Notes under the pieces: model-generated | What the model was told of the DNA's origin: nothing | Seen by the model: only the letters and a program-made list of their open reading frames with translations | Database searches by the model: none | Position numbers and translations under genes: made by a program | Source: Sedimenticola sp. | GTDB lineage: Bacteria > Pseudomonadota > Gammaproteobacteria > Chromatiales > Chromatiaceae | Assembly: GCA_027026755.1 (NCBI GenBank) | Contig: JALVNE010000235.1 | Coordinates: 30,721-94,720 of the forward strand | DNA length: 64,000 nt | Reading direction: 5' to 3' | Part shown: in pieces, positions 25,029 to 36,027 of the stretch | Numbering within the stretch: the stretch's first letter is position 1 | How the letters are laid out: each line of letters opens with the position of its first letter

Positions 25029-25601
25029 GCACAGCAGTACGCCGAATACACGGTTGATGACCCGCATGCCGGTCACGCCCAGCAGTCTCTCCAGCTTTCC
25101 CGCCACCAGCAGCAGCATCAGCGAAATCAGCATCACCAGCAGCAGCATGGCGATGACCACGGCGCTCCTGCCAATGTCCCCATGGGACTTGGCCATGATG
25201 AGAATCACCGCGCCCATGGTTCCGGGGCCGGCAAGCAGCGGGGTGGCCAGGGGGAATACGGAGATATCGGCGCGATCCTCGGCTTCCCGGGATTCCGCCC
25301 GGGTGGTGGACATGGCGCCGGAGTTGCGCGCGAACACCAGGTCTATGCCCATGAGCAGCAGCAATATGCCGCCGGCGGTGGTCAGGGCCGCCAGGGAAAT
25401 GCCCAAATGCCCCAGCAGGGGCTTGCCGAAAAAGGCGAACAGCAACAGCAGAACCGTGGCGATGGCCACGCCGCGCAAGGCCATGCGGCGCCGCTCCGCC
25501 GGGCTGTTGTCCGCCGTCAGGGCGGCGAACATGATGGCGGAATCCACCGGCGCCACGGTGGCGAAGAACGTTGTGAAGGCAATGGCGGCTGTTTCCAGCA
25601 T
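24972..25601 (-). CDS. MarC-family inner membrane protein
   Basis: 209 residues with about six transmembrane segments (LETAAIAFTTFFATVAPVDSA; GVAIATVLLLLFAFFG; TAGGILLLLMGIDLVF; AVVIAMLLLVMLISLMLLLVAG and others). The FPLATPLLAGPGTMGAVI motif is characteristic of MarC (UPF0056). E. coli MarC was once linked to multiple antibiotic resistance but that link was not upheld; function unknown. The frame is open far upstream, but the conserved start is ATG 25601. It is transcribed alone, overlapping the cyclase gene end to end. Confidence 0.92.
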   Translation of the reverse strand: MLETAAIAFTTFFATVAPVDSAIMFAALTADNSPAERRRMALRGVAIATVLLLLFAFFGKPLLGHLGISLAALTTAGGILLLLMGIDLVFARNSGAMSTTRAESREAEDRADISVFPLATPLLAGPGTMGAVILIMAKSHGDIGRSAVVIAMLLLVMLISLMLLLVAGKLERLLGVTGMRVINRVFGVLLCSLAIQFIFDGIRNSGLLV

Positions 25602-25793
25602 GAGGATTCCGGGATGGTTCCGAAAGCCGGAGTGTAGCAGGAATTTCGGCGTTTGAATCCAGTCCCAGCCATCCTGGCGCTCATGGTAGAATCCCGCGAT
25701 GAGCCGATGGAGATGAAGCCGTGGAAAACGCCGGTTCAGCCGGTGTTTTTCCGCGAGGCTTTCCGCATTCAATACAGTTCTACGAGGTAAGAA

Positions 25794-26543
25794 ATGGCAG
25801 GTCACAGTAAATGGGCGAACATCAAGCACAAGAAGGCGGCGAATGACAAGAAGCGGGGCAAGCTCTGGTCCAAGCTGATCCGGGAAGTGACGGTGGCGGC
25901 CAAGGAGGGAGGCGGCGACATCGAGGCCAACCCCCGCCTGCGCCTGGCCGTGGACAAGGCCAAGGGCGCCAACATGCCGGCAGATACCATCGAGCGGGCC
26001 ATCAAGCGTGGCGCTGGCGGCATGGAGGGCGAGAACTACGAGGAGATCCGCTACGAAGGCTATGGCCCCGGCGGCACCGCCATCATGGTGGACTGCATGA
26101 CCGACAACCGCAACCGCACCGCCTCCGAGGTGCGCCATGCCTTCACCAAGCATGGCGGCAATCTGGGTACGGACGGCTCCGTGGCCTACCTGTTCGTGAA
26201 GAAGGGCATCATCAGCTTTGGCCCCGGGGCCGATGAAGACACCATCATGGAAGCGGCCCTGGAGGCTGGCGCCGACGACATAGTCACCAATGACGATGGC
26301 AGCATCGACGTGTTCACCACGCCCGAGGAGTTTTCCGACGTGAAGCAGGGCATGGAAGAGGCCGGTCTGACCCCCGATCATGCCGAGGTGAGCTTCGAGG
26401 CCACCACCAAGGCGGAAATGGACCAGGAAGGGGCGGAAAAGCTCATGCGTCTCATCGATGCCCTGGAAGACCTGGACGACGTGCAGGAAGTCTATTCCAA
26501 CGCCGAGATCTCCGACGAAATCATGGAGTCCCTGGGCGCTTGA
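25794..26543 (+). CDS. yebC: YebC/PmpR-family protein
   Basis: 249 residues starting [25 protein letters not shown], the YebC signature. Three-domain family known as DNA-binding regulators (PmpR in Pseudomonas) and, in more recent work, as translation factors easing proline-rich stalls. [21 protein letters not shown] is a conserved central motif. It is first in the ruvCAB cluster; its stop overlaps the TTG start of ruvC. Confidence 0.95.
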   Translation: MAGHSKWANIKHKKAANDKKRGKLWSKLIREVTVAAKEGGGDIEANPRLRLAVDKAKGANMPADTIERAIKRGAGGMEGENYEEIRYEGYGPGGTAIMVDCMTDNRNRTASEVRHAFTKHGGNLGTDGSVAYLFVKKGIISFGPGADEDTIMEAALEAGADDIVTNDDGSIDVFTTPEEFSDVKQGMEEAGLTPDHAEVSFEATTKAEMDQEGAEKLMRLIDALEDLDDVQEVYSNAEISDEIMESLGA

Positions 26544-27031
26544 GGATACTGGGCATAGATCCGGGCTCCCGGGTGACGGGATTTGGCGTCATCGACTCCG
26601 ATGGCCGCCACAGCCGCCATGTTCACAGCGGCTGCATACGCACCGACAGCAAGGATTTTCCCGCCCGCCTGGCCGAGATATTCAAGGGCATCTCCGAGGT
26701 CCTGGAGGAACATGCCCCCGAGCAGGTGGCAGTGGAGCAGGTGTTCATGGCGGCCAATGCCGCCTCGGCCCTGAAACTGGGCCATGCCCGGGGCGCCGCC
26801 ATTACTGCGGCCGTGGTGGCGGATCTGCCCGTCTATGAATACACGCCGCGCGCCGTGAAGCTGGCCCTGGTGGGTACGGGCGCTGCCGAGAAGGAACAAG
26901 TCCAACACATGATCCGCCTGCTGCTGGGACTGCGGCAGCCCATGGGACTGGATGAGTCGGACGCCCTGGCCGTGGCCCTGTGTCATGCACATACCAGCGT
27001 CAATGCGCAGAAACTGAGGGGAATGTCATGA
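26540..27031 (+). CDS. ruvC: Holliday junction endonuclease RuvC
   Basis: 163 residues. It cleaves four-way DNA junctions after RuvAB branch migration. Acidic catalytic residues are visible in [14 protein letters not shown] (Asp near 7), the VAVEQVF glutamate and the [15 protein letters not shown] pair. It starts at TTG 26540 inside the yebC stop (TTGA overlap) and ends in an ATGA overlap with ruvA, indicating coupled translation. Confidence 0.96.
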   Translation: MRILGIDPGSRVTGFGVIDSDGRHSRHVHSGCIRTDSKDFPARLAEIFKGISEVLEEHAPEQVAVEQVFMAANAASALKLGHARGAAITAAVVADLPVYEYTPRAVKLALVGTGAAEKEQVQHMIRLLLGLRQPMGLDESDALAVALCHAHTSVNAQKLRGMS

Positions 27032-27630
27032 TCGGCCTGCTGCGTGGCCGGGTGCTGACCAAACAGCCGCCCTCCCTGCTGCTGGAGGTCAATGGCGTGG
27101 GATACGAGGTGGAAGCGCCCATGTCCACCTTCTATGATCTGCCCGAGGGCGATCAGGAAGTGGTGCTCTACACCCACCTGATGGTGCGCGACGACGCCCA
27201 CAACCTGTTCGGCTTCATCCGCGAGAGCGACCGCGCCCTGTTCCGCGCCCTGCTCAGGGTCAATGGCGTGGGGGGCAAGATGGCCCTGGCCATTCTTTCC
27301 GGCATGACCGCGGACGAATTTGCCCTTCATGTCCAGTCCGGCGACGTCAAGGCCTTGTGCCGTCTGCCCGGGGTGGGCAAGAAGACCGCCGAGCGCCTCA
27401 TCATCGAAATGCGCGACCGTCTGGAGAAGGTGGAAGCCGCGGGCGCCGCGCCTGTCCTTTCCGGCGGTGCGGCAGCGGCTCCTTCCGCCGACGGTGATGC
27501 CGTCAGCGCCCTGGTGGCTCTGGGCTACAAGACTGCCGAGGCCACGCGCATGGTGGCTGCCGTGTTCACCCCGGACATGGACACCGAAACCGTCATCCGC
27601 CTCGCTCTGCGGGGCAAGGCAGGGGGCTAG
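27028..27630 (+). CDS. ruvA: Holliday junction DNA helicase subunit RuvA
   Basis: 200 residues. It binds the open junction as a tetramer and loads RuvB. The N-terminal OB fold ([28 protein letters not shown]) is followed by tandem helix-hairpin-helix motifs (LLRVNGVGGKMALAILSG; LCRLPGVGKKTAERLIIEMRDRL) and a C-terminal domain III that contacts RuvB. The start is the ATG overlapping the ruvC stop. Confidence 0.96.
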   Translation: MIGLLRGRVLTKQPPSLLLEVNGVGYEVEAPMSTFYDLPEGDQEVVLYTHLMVRDDAHNLFGFIRESDRALFRALLRVNGVGGKMALAILSGMTADEFALHVQSGDVKALCRLPGVGKKTAERLIIEMRDRLEKVEAAGAAPVLSGGAAAAPSADGDAVSALVALGYKTAEATRMVAAVFTPDMDTETVIRLALRGKAGG

Positions 27631-27636
27631 ACCGGA

Positions 27637-28670
<1,034 letters not shown>

Positions 28671-28674
<4 letters not shown>

Positions 28675-29067
28675 ACTATCGTTTTCCCGTGCGGGTCTAT
28701 TACGAGGATACGGACGCTGCCGGCATCGTGTACTACGCCAATTATTTCCGCTTCATGGAACGAGCGCGCACGGAATGGTTGCGGCATCTTGGCTTCGAAC
28801 AGGATGCCCTGCGCGACCAGTACGGCATCGTCTTCGTGGTGCGCAGTGCCCGGGCAGATTATCTTCGGCCCGCGTGGTTCAACGACCTGCTGTGGGTGAC
28901 CGGGGAAGTTCGCGACCACAGCCGCACCGCCATGACCATCGGCCAGGACGTCCTGCGCCAGGACGATGACAGCCTGTTGTGCAGGGGGGAAGTCGGCATC
29001 GTGTGCGTGAACATCGAATCCTTCCGTCCTGCACCCATACCCGGAATCATTCTGGAGAAACTGAAAG

Positions 29068-29078
<11 letters not shown>
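28671..29078 (+). CDS. ybgC: Tol-Pal-associated acyl-CoA thioesterase YbgC
   Basis: 135 residues, hot-dog fold of the 4-hydroxybenzoyl-CoA thioesterase type. The conserved [28 protein letters not shown] carries the catalytic Asp. YbgC hydrolyses short acyl-CoAs and is encoded with tolQRA across Gammaproteobacteria, suggesting a link to envelope phospholipid metabolism. It overlaps ruvB (ATGA) and tolQ (11 bp). Confidence 0.95.
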
Positions 29079-29756
<678 letters not shown>

Positions 29757-29757
<1 letters not shown>

Positions 29758-30179
29758 TGTCGCGCCGGGGCAGAAAACTCCGTCCCATGGGCGAGATCAA
29801 CGTGGTGCCTTACATCGACGTGATGCTGGTGCTGCTGGTGATATTCATGATCACCGCCCCCCTGCTCACCCAGGGGGTGAAGGTGGACCTGCCCAAGGCG
29901 GACGCCAGACCCATGGAGGAGGATGCCAAGCGTCCCCTGGTGCTCAGCGTGGACAAGGAAGGCGTGTTTCATCTCACCTATGACGACGACCGTACCCGTA
30001 CCCTGGACGAGGAAGAACTGCAGCGCCAGGCCGCCGCCATCATCGCCGCCAATCCCGGCATCCCGGTGCTGGTGAAAGGCGACAAGGACGTGGATTATGG
30101 CCGGGTGGTGCATGCCATGGTGTTGCTGCAGAAGGCGGGCGCGCCCAACATCGGTCTGCTCACCGATCCTGTCGAATAA
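29757..30179 (+). CDS. tolR: Tol-Pal proton-channel subunit TolR
   Basis: 140 residues, ExbD/TolR family. One N-terminal transmembrane helix carries the proton-conducting Asp (NVVPYIDVMLVLLVIFMITAPLL); the rest is a periplasmic peptidoglycan-binding domain. The start codon overlaps the tolQ stop by one base, and its stop overlaps tolA. Confidence 0.96.
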
Positions 30180-31123
30180 TGCTGGAAGTCATCCGCCGAC
30201 ATCCCCTGGGTTTCGTGCTGGCGGTGCTCATGCACCTGGCCATTGTGGCCCTGATGATCTTCGGCCTGGACTGGCTCAATCCGCCCAGACCCGTGAAGCC
30301 TGCGGGGCCAATCGTCCAGGCCACCCTCATCGATACCACCCAGCTCAAGCGTCTGCAGGAAGAGAAGGAGAAGGCAAAACAGCAAGCCCTGGAAAAACAG
30401 CGCAAACTGGAAGAAAAGAAGAAAGCGGAAGCCCGGAAGAAAGCCGAGGAAAAACGCCGCCGGGAAGCCGAAGCCAGGCGCCGCGAGGAGGAGAAGAAAA
30501 AGGCCGAGCAGCAGCGCAGGGAAGAACAGAGAAAAAAAGCCGAAGCCGAGAAACAGCGTAAACTGGCCCTGAAGAAAAAGGAAGAGGAAAAGAAGAAAAA
30601 GGCGGAACTCGAACGCCAGCGCAAGCTCAAAGAAAAGAAGCGCAAGGAAGCCGAGCGCAGAAAGGCGGAGGCGAAGAAGCAAGCCGAGGCGAAGAAAAAG
30701 GCAGAGGCAGAACGCAAGCGCAAGGAAGCCGCGCGCAGGAAGGCCGAGGCCGAGAAAAAGCGCAAGGCCAGGGAAGCGGCGGAGCGCAAGGCGCGGGAAG
30801 CCGAGCTTCAGGCTCAATGGGAAGCCGAACAAGAAGGCCGTGAGCGGGCCAGCGTGACCGCTGCCATCCAGCGCAAGGTGCAGAACAACTGGCTGCGGCC
30901 GCCGTCTGCCGGCAGGGAAGGGCTGGAAGCCACCGTGCGGGTGCGGCTCAATGAAAGAGGCTCTGTATTGCTGGTTCAGGTGGTAAAATCCAGCGGCAAT
31001 GCTGCCTTCGACCGCTCCGTGGTGACGGCGGTGAACAAGGCGGACCCCCTGCCCATGCCGAAGTCTCCGCGGCTGATATCGGAGTTCAGGGATTTCACAT
31101 TCATATTCAGGCCCACGAAATGA
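30179..31123 (+). CDS. tolA: Tol-Pal energy transducer TolA
   Basis: 314 residues. Domain I is one transmembrane helix ([23 protein letters not shown]). Domain II (~55-220) is an unbroken Lys/Glu/Ala/Arg-rich helix spanning the periplasm. Domain III is a C-terminal TonB-like domain ([19 protein letters not shown]... [21 protein letters not shown]) that contacts TolB/Pal. Slightly shorter than the 421-residue E. coli protein, mainly in domain II. It overlaps tolB by 4 bp. Confidence 0.95.
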   Translation: MLEVIRRHPLGFVLAVLMHLAIVALMIFGLDWLNPPRPVKPAGPIVQATLIDTTQLKRLQEEKEKAKQQALEKQRKLEEKKKAEARKKAEEKRRREAEARRREEEKKKAEQQRREEQRKKAEAEKQRKLALKKKEEEKKKKAELERQRKLKEKKRKEAERRKAEAKKQAEAKKKAEAERKRKEAARRKAEAEKKRKAREAAERKAREAELQAQWEAEQEGRERASVTAAIQRKVQNNWLRPPSAGREGLEATVRVRLNERGSVLLVQVVKSSGNAAFDRSVVTAVNKADPLPMPKSPRLISEFRDFTFIFRPTK

Positions 31124-32415
31124 AGAAACTGTTTGCATTGCTGGTGTTGCTGCTGATGTTCGCCTCCCAGGCCCAGGCCCGGCTGGTCATCGAGATCACC
31201 GAAGGCGTGGAAGGCGCCCTGCCCATCGCCGTGGTGCCTTTCAAATGGACGGGAGACCCGGCGCGGCCGCCTTCCCAGGCCATTGGCCGCATCGTGGCCG
31301 CCGACCTGCAGCGCAGCGGCTATTTCAAGACCCTGGACGAAAACCGGATGCTGGCCCGGCCGTCCACCATGGCGGAAGTGGACTTTCGTGACTGGCGGGC
31401 CCTGAAGCAGGAAAACCTGGTGGTGGGCAGCATCGAGCCCAACGGCCCCGGCGGGTACAAGGTTCGTTTTCAGCTGTTCGACGTGTACCAGGCCTCCCAG
31501 CTCATCGGCTACAGCTTCACCACCACGGAGAAGGATCTGCGCGCCATTGCCCACCATATCGCCGACCTCATCTACGAAACTCTCACGGGCACCCGGGGCG
31601 CCTTTGCCACCCGCATTGCCTATGTGGTGTCCGAGGGCAGTTTGGAAGCGCCCCGGATTTCCCTGCGCATTGCCGATTCCGACGGTTACAACGCCCAGAC
31701 CATCGTTTCTTCTTCCGAGCCCCTCATGTCTCCGGCCTGGTCGCCGGATGGCCGCAAGCTGGCCTATGTCTCCTTCGAGAACGGCCGGCCTTCCATCTGG
31801 ATACAGGAAGTGTTCACGGGGAAACGGGAGAAAATCACCAGCTTCAAGGGGATAAACGGCGCTCCGGCCTGGTCACCGGACGGTCGCTACCTGGCCTTGG
31901 CCCTGTCCAAGGACGGGAACCCGGACATCTACATCATGGATCTGTCGAGAAGAAAGCTACGCCGCCTGGTGAGTCACTGGGCCATAGAAACCGAGCCGGC
32001 CTGGTCGCCGGATGGCCGCAAGCTGCTGTTCACCTCCGACCGGGGTGGTTCGCCGCAGATTTACCAGGTTTCCGTAACCGGTGGAAATGTTCAGCGCCTT
32101 ACCTTCGAAAACCAATATAATGCTCGTGCATCCTATGCGCCGGACGGGAAATCCATTACCCTCATTACCAGGGTGGGCAGCCAGTACCGTATCGGCGTCA
32201 TGGATCTGGAAACCGGCTCCATTACCGTGCTCACGGATGGTACGCTGGACGAATCGCCCAGTTTCGCGCCCAATGGCAGTATGATCATCTATGCGACACG
32301 TCATGGGGGCAAAGGGGTATTGGCGGCCGTGTCCACGGACGGTCGGGTCAAACAGCGCTTGGCGCTGCAATCAGGGGATGTGCGGGATCCGGTATGGTCC
32401 CCGTATTACAAATAG
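31120..32415 (+). CDS. tolB: Tol-Pal periplasmic protein TolB
   Basis: 431 residues. A signal peptide ([17 protein letters not shown]) precedes an N-terminal alpha/beta domain and a C-terminal six-bladed beta-propeller of TolB/WD-like repeats, each marked by a [AS]-x-[SA]WSPDGR-KLA motif (about residues 205, 248, 292). TolB links TolA to the Pal lipoprotein. It overlaps tolA by ATGA. Confidence 0.97.
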   Translation: MKKLFALLVLLLMFASQAQARLVIEITEGVEGALPIAVVPFKWTGDPARPPSQAIGRIVAADLQRSGYFKTLDENRMLARPSTMAEVDFRDWRALKQENLVVGSIEPNGPGGYKVRFQLFDVYQASQLIGYSFTTTEKDLRAIAHHIADLIYETLTGTRGAFATRIAYVVSEGSLEAPRISLRIADSDGYNAQTIVSSSEPLMSPAWSPDGRKLAYVSFENGRPSIWIQEVFTGKREKITSFKGINGAPAWSPDGRYLALALSKDGNPDIYIMDLSRRKLRRLVSHWAIETEPAWSPDGRKLLFTSDRGGSPQIYQVSVTGGNVQRLTFENQYNARASYAPDGKSITLITRVGSQYRIGVMDLETGSITVLTDGTLDESPSFAPNGSMIIYATRHGGKGVLAAVSTDGRVKQRLALQSGDVRDPVWSPYYK

Positions 32416-32431
32416 GTAGGAGAATCTGCGT

Positions 32432-32962
32432 ATGAAAACATTGAAAATACTGTTGTTGCCGTTGGTGCTGGCCATGCTGGTGCTGTCTGGCTGTAGTTCC
32501 ACGGGTGGCGCCAAGAACGGCGGTGAAGCTGGCGCGGGAAGCGGCACGGGTGGCGAAAGCGGCACCAGTACCTCCGCGGCGGGAGGTGGTGGCGGCTGGA
32601 CCGGGTCACCCCTGGAAGACCCCAACAGCCCATTGTATGAAAAGGTGGTGTATTTCGATTTTGACAGATCGGAGATTCGCCCGGAATATGTGGACACCCT
32701 GCGTGCCCACGCCGAGTATCTGGTGAACACGCCATCTGCGCGCGTGGTCATCGAAGGCCATTGTGACGAGCGTGGTTCCCGGGAGTACAACATTGCTCTG
32801 GGCGAGCGCCGCGCCAACTCCGTGAAGCGTTTTCTCGAGGCAGAGGGTGTGAGTCCCGCGCAGCTCGATACCGTGAGTTATGGTGAAGAGCGTCCCGTGG
32901 ACCCCGGCCACAATGAAGAAGCCTGGGCCAAGAACCGCCGTGCGGAGCTGGTCTATCAGTAA
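32432..32962 (+). CDS. pal: Peptidoglycan-associated lipoprotein Pal
   Basis: 176 residues. The lipobox LVLSGC places the lipidated cysteine at 21. A Gly/Ser/Thr-rich linker (~22-60) precedes an OmpA-like domain binding diaminopimelate in peptidoglycan (VYFDFDRSEIRPEY; VVIEGHCDERGSREYNIALGERRA; NRRAELVYQ). Outer-membrane anchor of the Tol-Pal system. A strong terminator follows. Confidence 0.97.
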   Translation: MKTLKILLLPLVLAMLVLSGCSSTGGAKNGGEAGAGSGTGGESGTSTSAAGGGGGWTGSPLEDPNSPLYEKVVYFDFDRSEIRPEYVDTLRAHAEYLVNTPSARVVIEGHCDERGSREYNIALGERRANSVKRFLEAEGVSPAQLDTVSYGEERPVDPGHNEEAWAKNRRAELVYQ

Positions 32963-32986
32963 CAGCCGGGCGGTACCCACCATCGA

Positions 32987-33019
32987 GACTCCGTGAGCCC
33001 CGGCTCACGGAGTCTTTTT
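32987..33019 (+). terminator. Rho-independent terminator between pal and cpoB
   Basis: Perfect 13-bp stem GACTCCGTGAGCC / GGCTCACGGAGTC with a 2-base loop and TTTTT tail. It splits the Tol operon after pal. cpoB starts 17 bp further on, so cpoB-queE-queC depend on readthrough or on a promoter I cannot see. Confidence 0.9.
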
Positions 33020-33035
33020 GGAATCGGAGGCGAGT

Positions 33036-33830
33036 ATGAACAAGATCCCAGTGTCGCTGTTGTCGGGCCTGTTGCTGGTGTCCACGGCCGGCGTCCATGC
33101 CGGGGATGATGCGCTGGAACAGCGCTTGCAGCGCCTGGAGCGCCGGGTCGGGCATATCACGGAACTCATGCTGGAGGTCCAGGCCCTGAAACGCAGCAAC
33201 CGGGAACTCCAGGGACAGATCGAGGAGCAGCAGCATGCCCTGGAGCGCCTGCGCAAGAAACAGCGGGAGCTGTACCTGGACCTGGATGAGCGCCTGAGCC
33301 ATCTGCAGCAAGGCGCCGCACCCGCGCCCGCAACGGGGGCGGGCGGGGAGGGCATGGCCGCCGTGCCGGCTTCTCCCCCTGAAACCGCTCCGGTATCGTC
33401 CGCGCCGACAGCTGCCCCTGTCACAGGCGCCACGGTTGCCGATCCCGCGGTCATGCAGGCGGAATACGACAAGGCCTATGCCTACCTGCATCCTTCCCGG
33501 CGGGAGTACAAGAAGGCCATTGCCGCCTTCCGGGCCTTCGTAAAGAAATATCCCGGAAGCGACCTGGCGGACAACGCCCTGTACTGGTTGGGCGAGAGTT
33601 ATTACGTCACCCAGGACAATGCCAATGCCCTGAAGGCCTTCGAGCGTGTCCTGGCCGAGTATCCGGACAGCGACAAGGCGCCTGGCGCCCTGCTCAAGAA
33701 AGGCTATATCCTGGATGCCATGGGCAAGCGCAGCGAGGCACGCAAGATCCTGCAGCAGGTGCAGAGCCGTTATCCCGGCTCATCAGCGGCCAGCATGGCC
33801 AAGGCGCGCCTGAAGCACATGAACAAGTAG
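33036..33830 (+). CDS. cpoB: Cell division coordinator CpoB (YbgF)
   Basis: 264 residues. A signal peptide (cleavage near VHA-G) precedes an N-terminal trimerising coiled coil (~22-90, LEQRLQRLERRVGHITELM...), an Ala/Pro linker and three TPR-like repeats (YDKAYAYLHPSRREYKKAIAAF; DNALYWLGESYY; PGALLKKGYI). CpoB binds TolA and couples outer-membrane constriction with peptidoglycan synthesis. ATG 33036 follows a GGAGG site; an in-frame TTG at 33018 is disfavoured because it overlaps the terminator tail. Confidence 0.94.
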   Translation: MNKIPVSLLSGLLLVSTAGVHAGDDALEQRLQRLERRVGHITELMLEVQALKRSNRELQGQIEEQQHALERLRKKQRELYLDLDERLSHLQQGAAPAPATGAGGEGMAAVPASPPETAPVSSAPTAAPVTGATVADPAVMQAEYDKAYAYLHPSRREYKKAIAAFRAFVKKYPGSDLADNALYWLGESYYVTQDNANALKAFERVLAEYPDSDKAPGALLKKGYILDAMGKRSEARKILQQVQSRYPGSSAASMAKARLKHMNK

Positions 33831-34465
33831 TGCTGCGCATCACCGAGATCTTTCATTCCATCCAGGGAGAAAGCCGCAGCCTGGGCTGGCCCACGGTGTT
33901 CGTGCGCCTCAGCGGCTGCCCCCTGCGCTGTGGATATTGTGATACCGCCTACGCCTTCAGGGGCGGGGAATGGATGGAGAACGAGGACATCTGCCACCAG
34001 GTGGCGGAATTCGGCTGCCGCCATGTGACGGTGACCGGGGGAGAACCCCTGGCCCAGAAGGACGTGCTGCCCCTGCTGGCCGGCCTGTGTGATGCAGGAT
34101 ACGAGACGTCCCTGGAAACCTCGGGCAGCCTGGATATCTCCGGCGTGGATCCACGGGTTTCCATCGTCATGGATATCAAGACGCCGGGTTCCGGAGAAGT
34201 GGACAGGAACCGCTGGGAAAACCTGGCCCTGTTGCAGGAGAAAGACCAGATCAAGCTGGTCATCAGCGACCGGGAAGACTACGAATGGGCCAGGACACTG
34301 CTCCGCGAGCGTAGGCTGGCGGATATCACGGAAGTGCTGTTTTCCCCGGTGCAGGGGCAGCTTGCGCCGGCAGAGCTGGCGGACTGGATACTGGAAGATC
34401 GCCTGCCCGTGCGTTTTCAGTTGCAGCTGCACAAGATCCTGTGGGGAGACGAGAAGGGAAGATGA
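33830..34465 (+). CDS. queE: 7-carboxy-7-deazaguanine synthase
   Basis: 211 residues, radical SAM enzyme of queuosine biosynthesis converting carboxytetrahydropterin to 7-carboxy-7-deazaguanine. The cluster motif is C-x3-C-x2-C in [12 protein letters not shown], with the substrate segment FHSIQGES at the N-terminus and VTGGEPL. It starts at GTG 33830, sharing one base with the cpoB stop, and ends in an ATGA overlap with queC. Confidence 0.95.
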   Translation: MLRITEIFHSIQGESRSLGWPTVFVRLSGCPLRCGYCDTAYAFRGGEWMENEDICHQVAEFGCRHVTVTGGEPLAQKDVLPLLAGLCDAGYETSLETSGSLDISGVDPRVSIVMDIKTPGSGEVDRNRWENLALLQEKDQIKLVISDREDYEWARTLLRERRLADITEVLFSPVQGQLAPAELADWILEDRLPVRFQLQLHKILWGDEKGR

Positions 34466-35166
34466 GTGACGAGCAGAAGAAAGCCGTGGTGCTCCTGTCT
34501 GGAGGGCTGGATTCCGCCACTGTCCTGGCCATTGCCCGGCACAGGGGATACGCCTGTCATGCCCTGAGCTTCGATTACGGTCAGCGGCACGATGCCGAGC
34601 TGCAGGCTGCCCGTCGGGTAGCTGGGGCTCTGGGTGTGGTGGAACACAAGATCCTGTCCCTGGATCTGGGGGATATTGGCGGCTCGGCCCTCACCGACAC
34701 GGCCATCGATGTGCCTGAGGAGGCTGGGGAGGGTATTCCCGTGACCTATGTTCCCGCGCGCAACACGGTTTTTCTCTCTCTTGCCCTGGGCTGGGCAGAA
34801 GTGTTGGGGGCCAGAGACATCTTCATCGGGGTGAATGCCGTGGACTATTCCGGTTATCCGGACTGCCGCCCCGAGTTCATCCAGGCCTTTGAAAGACTGG
34901 CCAACCTGGCCACGCGGGCGGGCGTGGAAGGCAAGGGCTTCCGGATACAGGCCCCGCTGATCCACATGAGCAAGGCCGAGATCATCCGCACCGGCGTCGA
35001 ACTCGGCCTGGACTATGGGCTCACGGTATCCTGCTACCAGGCCGATGAACAGGGTTGTGCCTGCGGCCGCTGTGATTCCTGTCGCCTGCGGGCCCAGGGC
35101 TTTGCCGAAGCGGGGGTTGCCGATCCCTCTTGTTACTCTTCGAAAAAAGGTAAAAAAAGTATTTGA
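34462..35166 (+). CDS. queC: 7-cyano-7-deazaguanine synthase
   Basis: 234 residues. It makes preQ0 from 7-carboxy-7-deazaguanine with ATP and ammonia. PP-loop is [13 protein letters not shown]; the zinc site is C-x-C-x2-C in [10 protein letters not shown] plus an upstream Cys. ATG 34462 overlaps the queE stop and has an AAGGGAAG site; the longer frame from 34441 is not needed. Its stop codon overlaps the -35 hexamer of the following tRNA promoter. Confidence 0.95.
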   Translation: MSDEQKKAVVLLSGGLDSATVLAIARHRGYACHALSFDYGQRHDAELQAARRVAGALGVVEHKILSLDLGDIGGSALTDTAIDVPEEAGEGIPVTYVPARNTVFLSLALGWAEVLGARDIFIGVNAVDYSGYPDCRPEFIQAFERLANLATRAGVEGKGFRIQAPLIHMSKAEIIRTGVELGLDYGLTVSCYQADEQGCACGRCDSCRLRAQGFAEAGVADPSCYSSKKGKKSI

Positions 35167-35190
35167 GAGATGGCGTCTTCACTGTATAAT
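35163..35190 (+). promoter_or_regulatory. Sigma-70 promoter of tRNA-Lys
   Basis: -35 TTGAGA (35163-35168) and perfect -10 TATAAT (35185-35190), 16-bp spacer, with a GC-rich discriminator (GCGCGC) right after, as in stringently controlled stable-RNA promoters. The tRNA 5' end is 13 bp past the -10. Confidence 0.85.
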
Positions 35191-35202
35191 GCGCGCTCTT
35201 TC

Positions 35203-35278
35203 GGGCCGTTAGCTCAGTCGGTAGAGCAGTTGACTTTTAATCAATTGGTCGGGCGTTCGAATCGCCCACGGCCCACCA
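35203..35278 (+). tRNA. tRNA-Lys (anticodon TTT)
   Basis: 76 nt with encoded CCA. Acceptor stem GGGCCGT/ACGGCCC, D arm with GAGC pairing, anticodon stem GTTGA/TCAAT with loop CTTTTAA (anticodon at 35236-35238), and T arm GGGCG-TTCGAAT-CGCCC. It closes the yebC-to-queC cluster, a placement also seen in Pseudomonas. Confidence 0.98.
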
Positions 35279-35286
35279 TATAAATC

Positions 35287-35320
35287 AAAGGCTTGCGTCA
35301 TCTTGGCGTGAGCCTTTTTC
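35287..35320 (+). terminator. Terminator after tRNA-Lys
   Basis: AAAGGCT / AGCCTTT arms followed by TTCTTTT, 9 bp beyond the tRNA CCA end. The stem is short but the T-tract is good. Confidence 0.7.
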
Positions 35321-35415
35321 TTTTGTCCCGGTTTGGGCACAAGTGCAGGTCATCTTGGGATTTGCTGAGATCACGGATTCCGGGCAGGGTTCAGGCAGGA
35401 GGTATTGGCGTTTTC

Positions 35416-36027
35416 TCACCGCCTGAATCTGTCCCGCATTCCCGGCACCAGCTCCCCAATGAATGCCTGGTGAAAGCCTATCCACAGCACCAGCGGCGTC
35501 ACCGCCGGCAGAATGAGGTAACCAAACTGGTAGCCCAGGGCCACCAGCTCCTTCTGGTAGGCGCTGAATCCCAGTTGAGCCGACATGGCGGTTTCCAGTT
35601 TGAACAGCAGGGTCATGAGAATCTCGAAGCTCACGCCCCAGGTCTGGGCAAGCACCAGGACGATGAAACCGATGATCCAGTGTATCCATTTGGCCCGTTC
35701 CTCATCGGGGGTCGCCAGTATCAGCGCCGTGTACAGGGGAATGCTGTAGCCATAGGCCAGGGAGTTGACGCTGAACAGCAGTTCCGCCTTCTGTCCCGCC
35801 GGTACTTTGAGGTTGGCCGGTGGTTCGAACTGCAGAACCACGTTCAACACATGGCCCTTGAACTCGATGTCCTTGATGAAATCTGGCAGCCAGCCGGTCA
35901 TCAGCGTATCCGCGATGAAAAAGGTAGGCAGGCCGATGACGCCGCGCATGTAGTACCACACGGCAAAACAGATGGGTAGCCAGAGCACCACATTGAGCAT
36001 GAAGGTCTTGACCGGGCTAGGCGGCAT
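35416..36027 (-). CDS. Exosortase H-associated membrane protein
   Basis: 203 residues with about four transmembrane segments (VVLWLPICFAVWYYM; IHWIIGFIVLVLAQTWG; LGYQFGYLILPAVTPLVLW and others) and a periplasmic region between the first two. It starts 11 bp inside the end of the exosortase gene. Size and position match the uncharacterised protein that accompanies XrtH in other genomes. Function unknown; probably assists sorting. Confidence 0.8.
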   Translation of the reverse strand: MPPSPVKTFMLNVVLWLPICFAVWYYMRGVIGLPTFFIADTLMTGWLPDFIKDIEFKGHVLNVVLQFEPPANLKVPAGQKAELLFSVNSLAYGYSIPLYTALILATPDEERAKWIHWIIGFIVLVLAQTWGVSFEILMTLLFKLETAMSAQLGFSAYQKELVALGYQFGYLILPAVTPLVLWIGFHQAFIGELVPGMRDRFRR

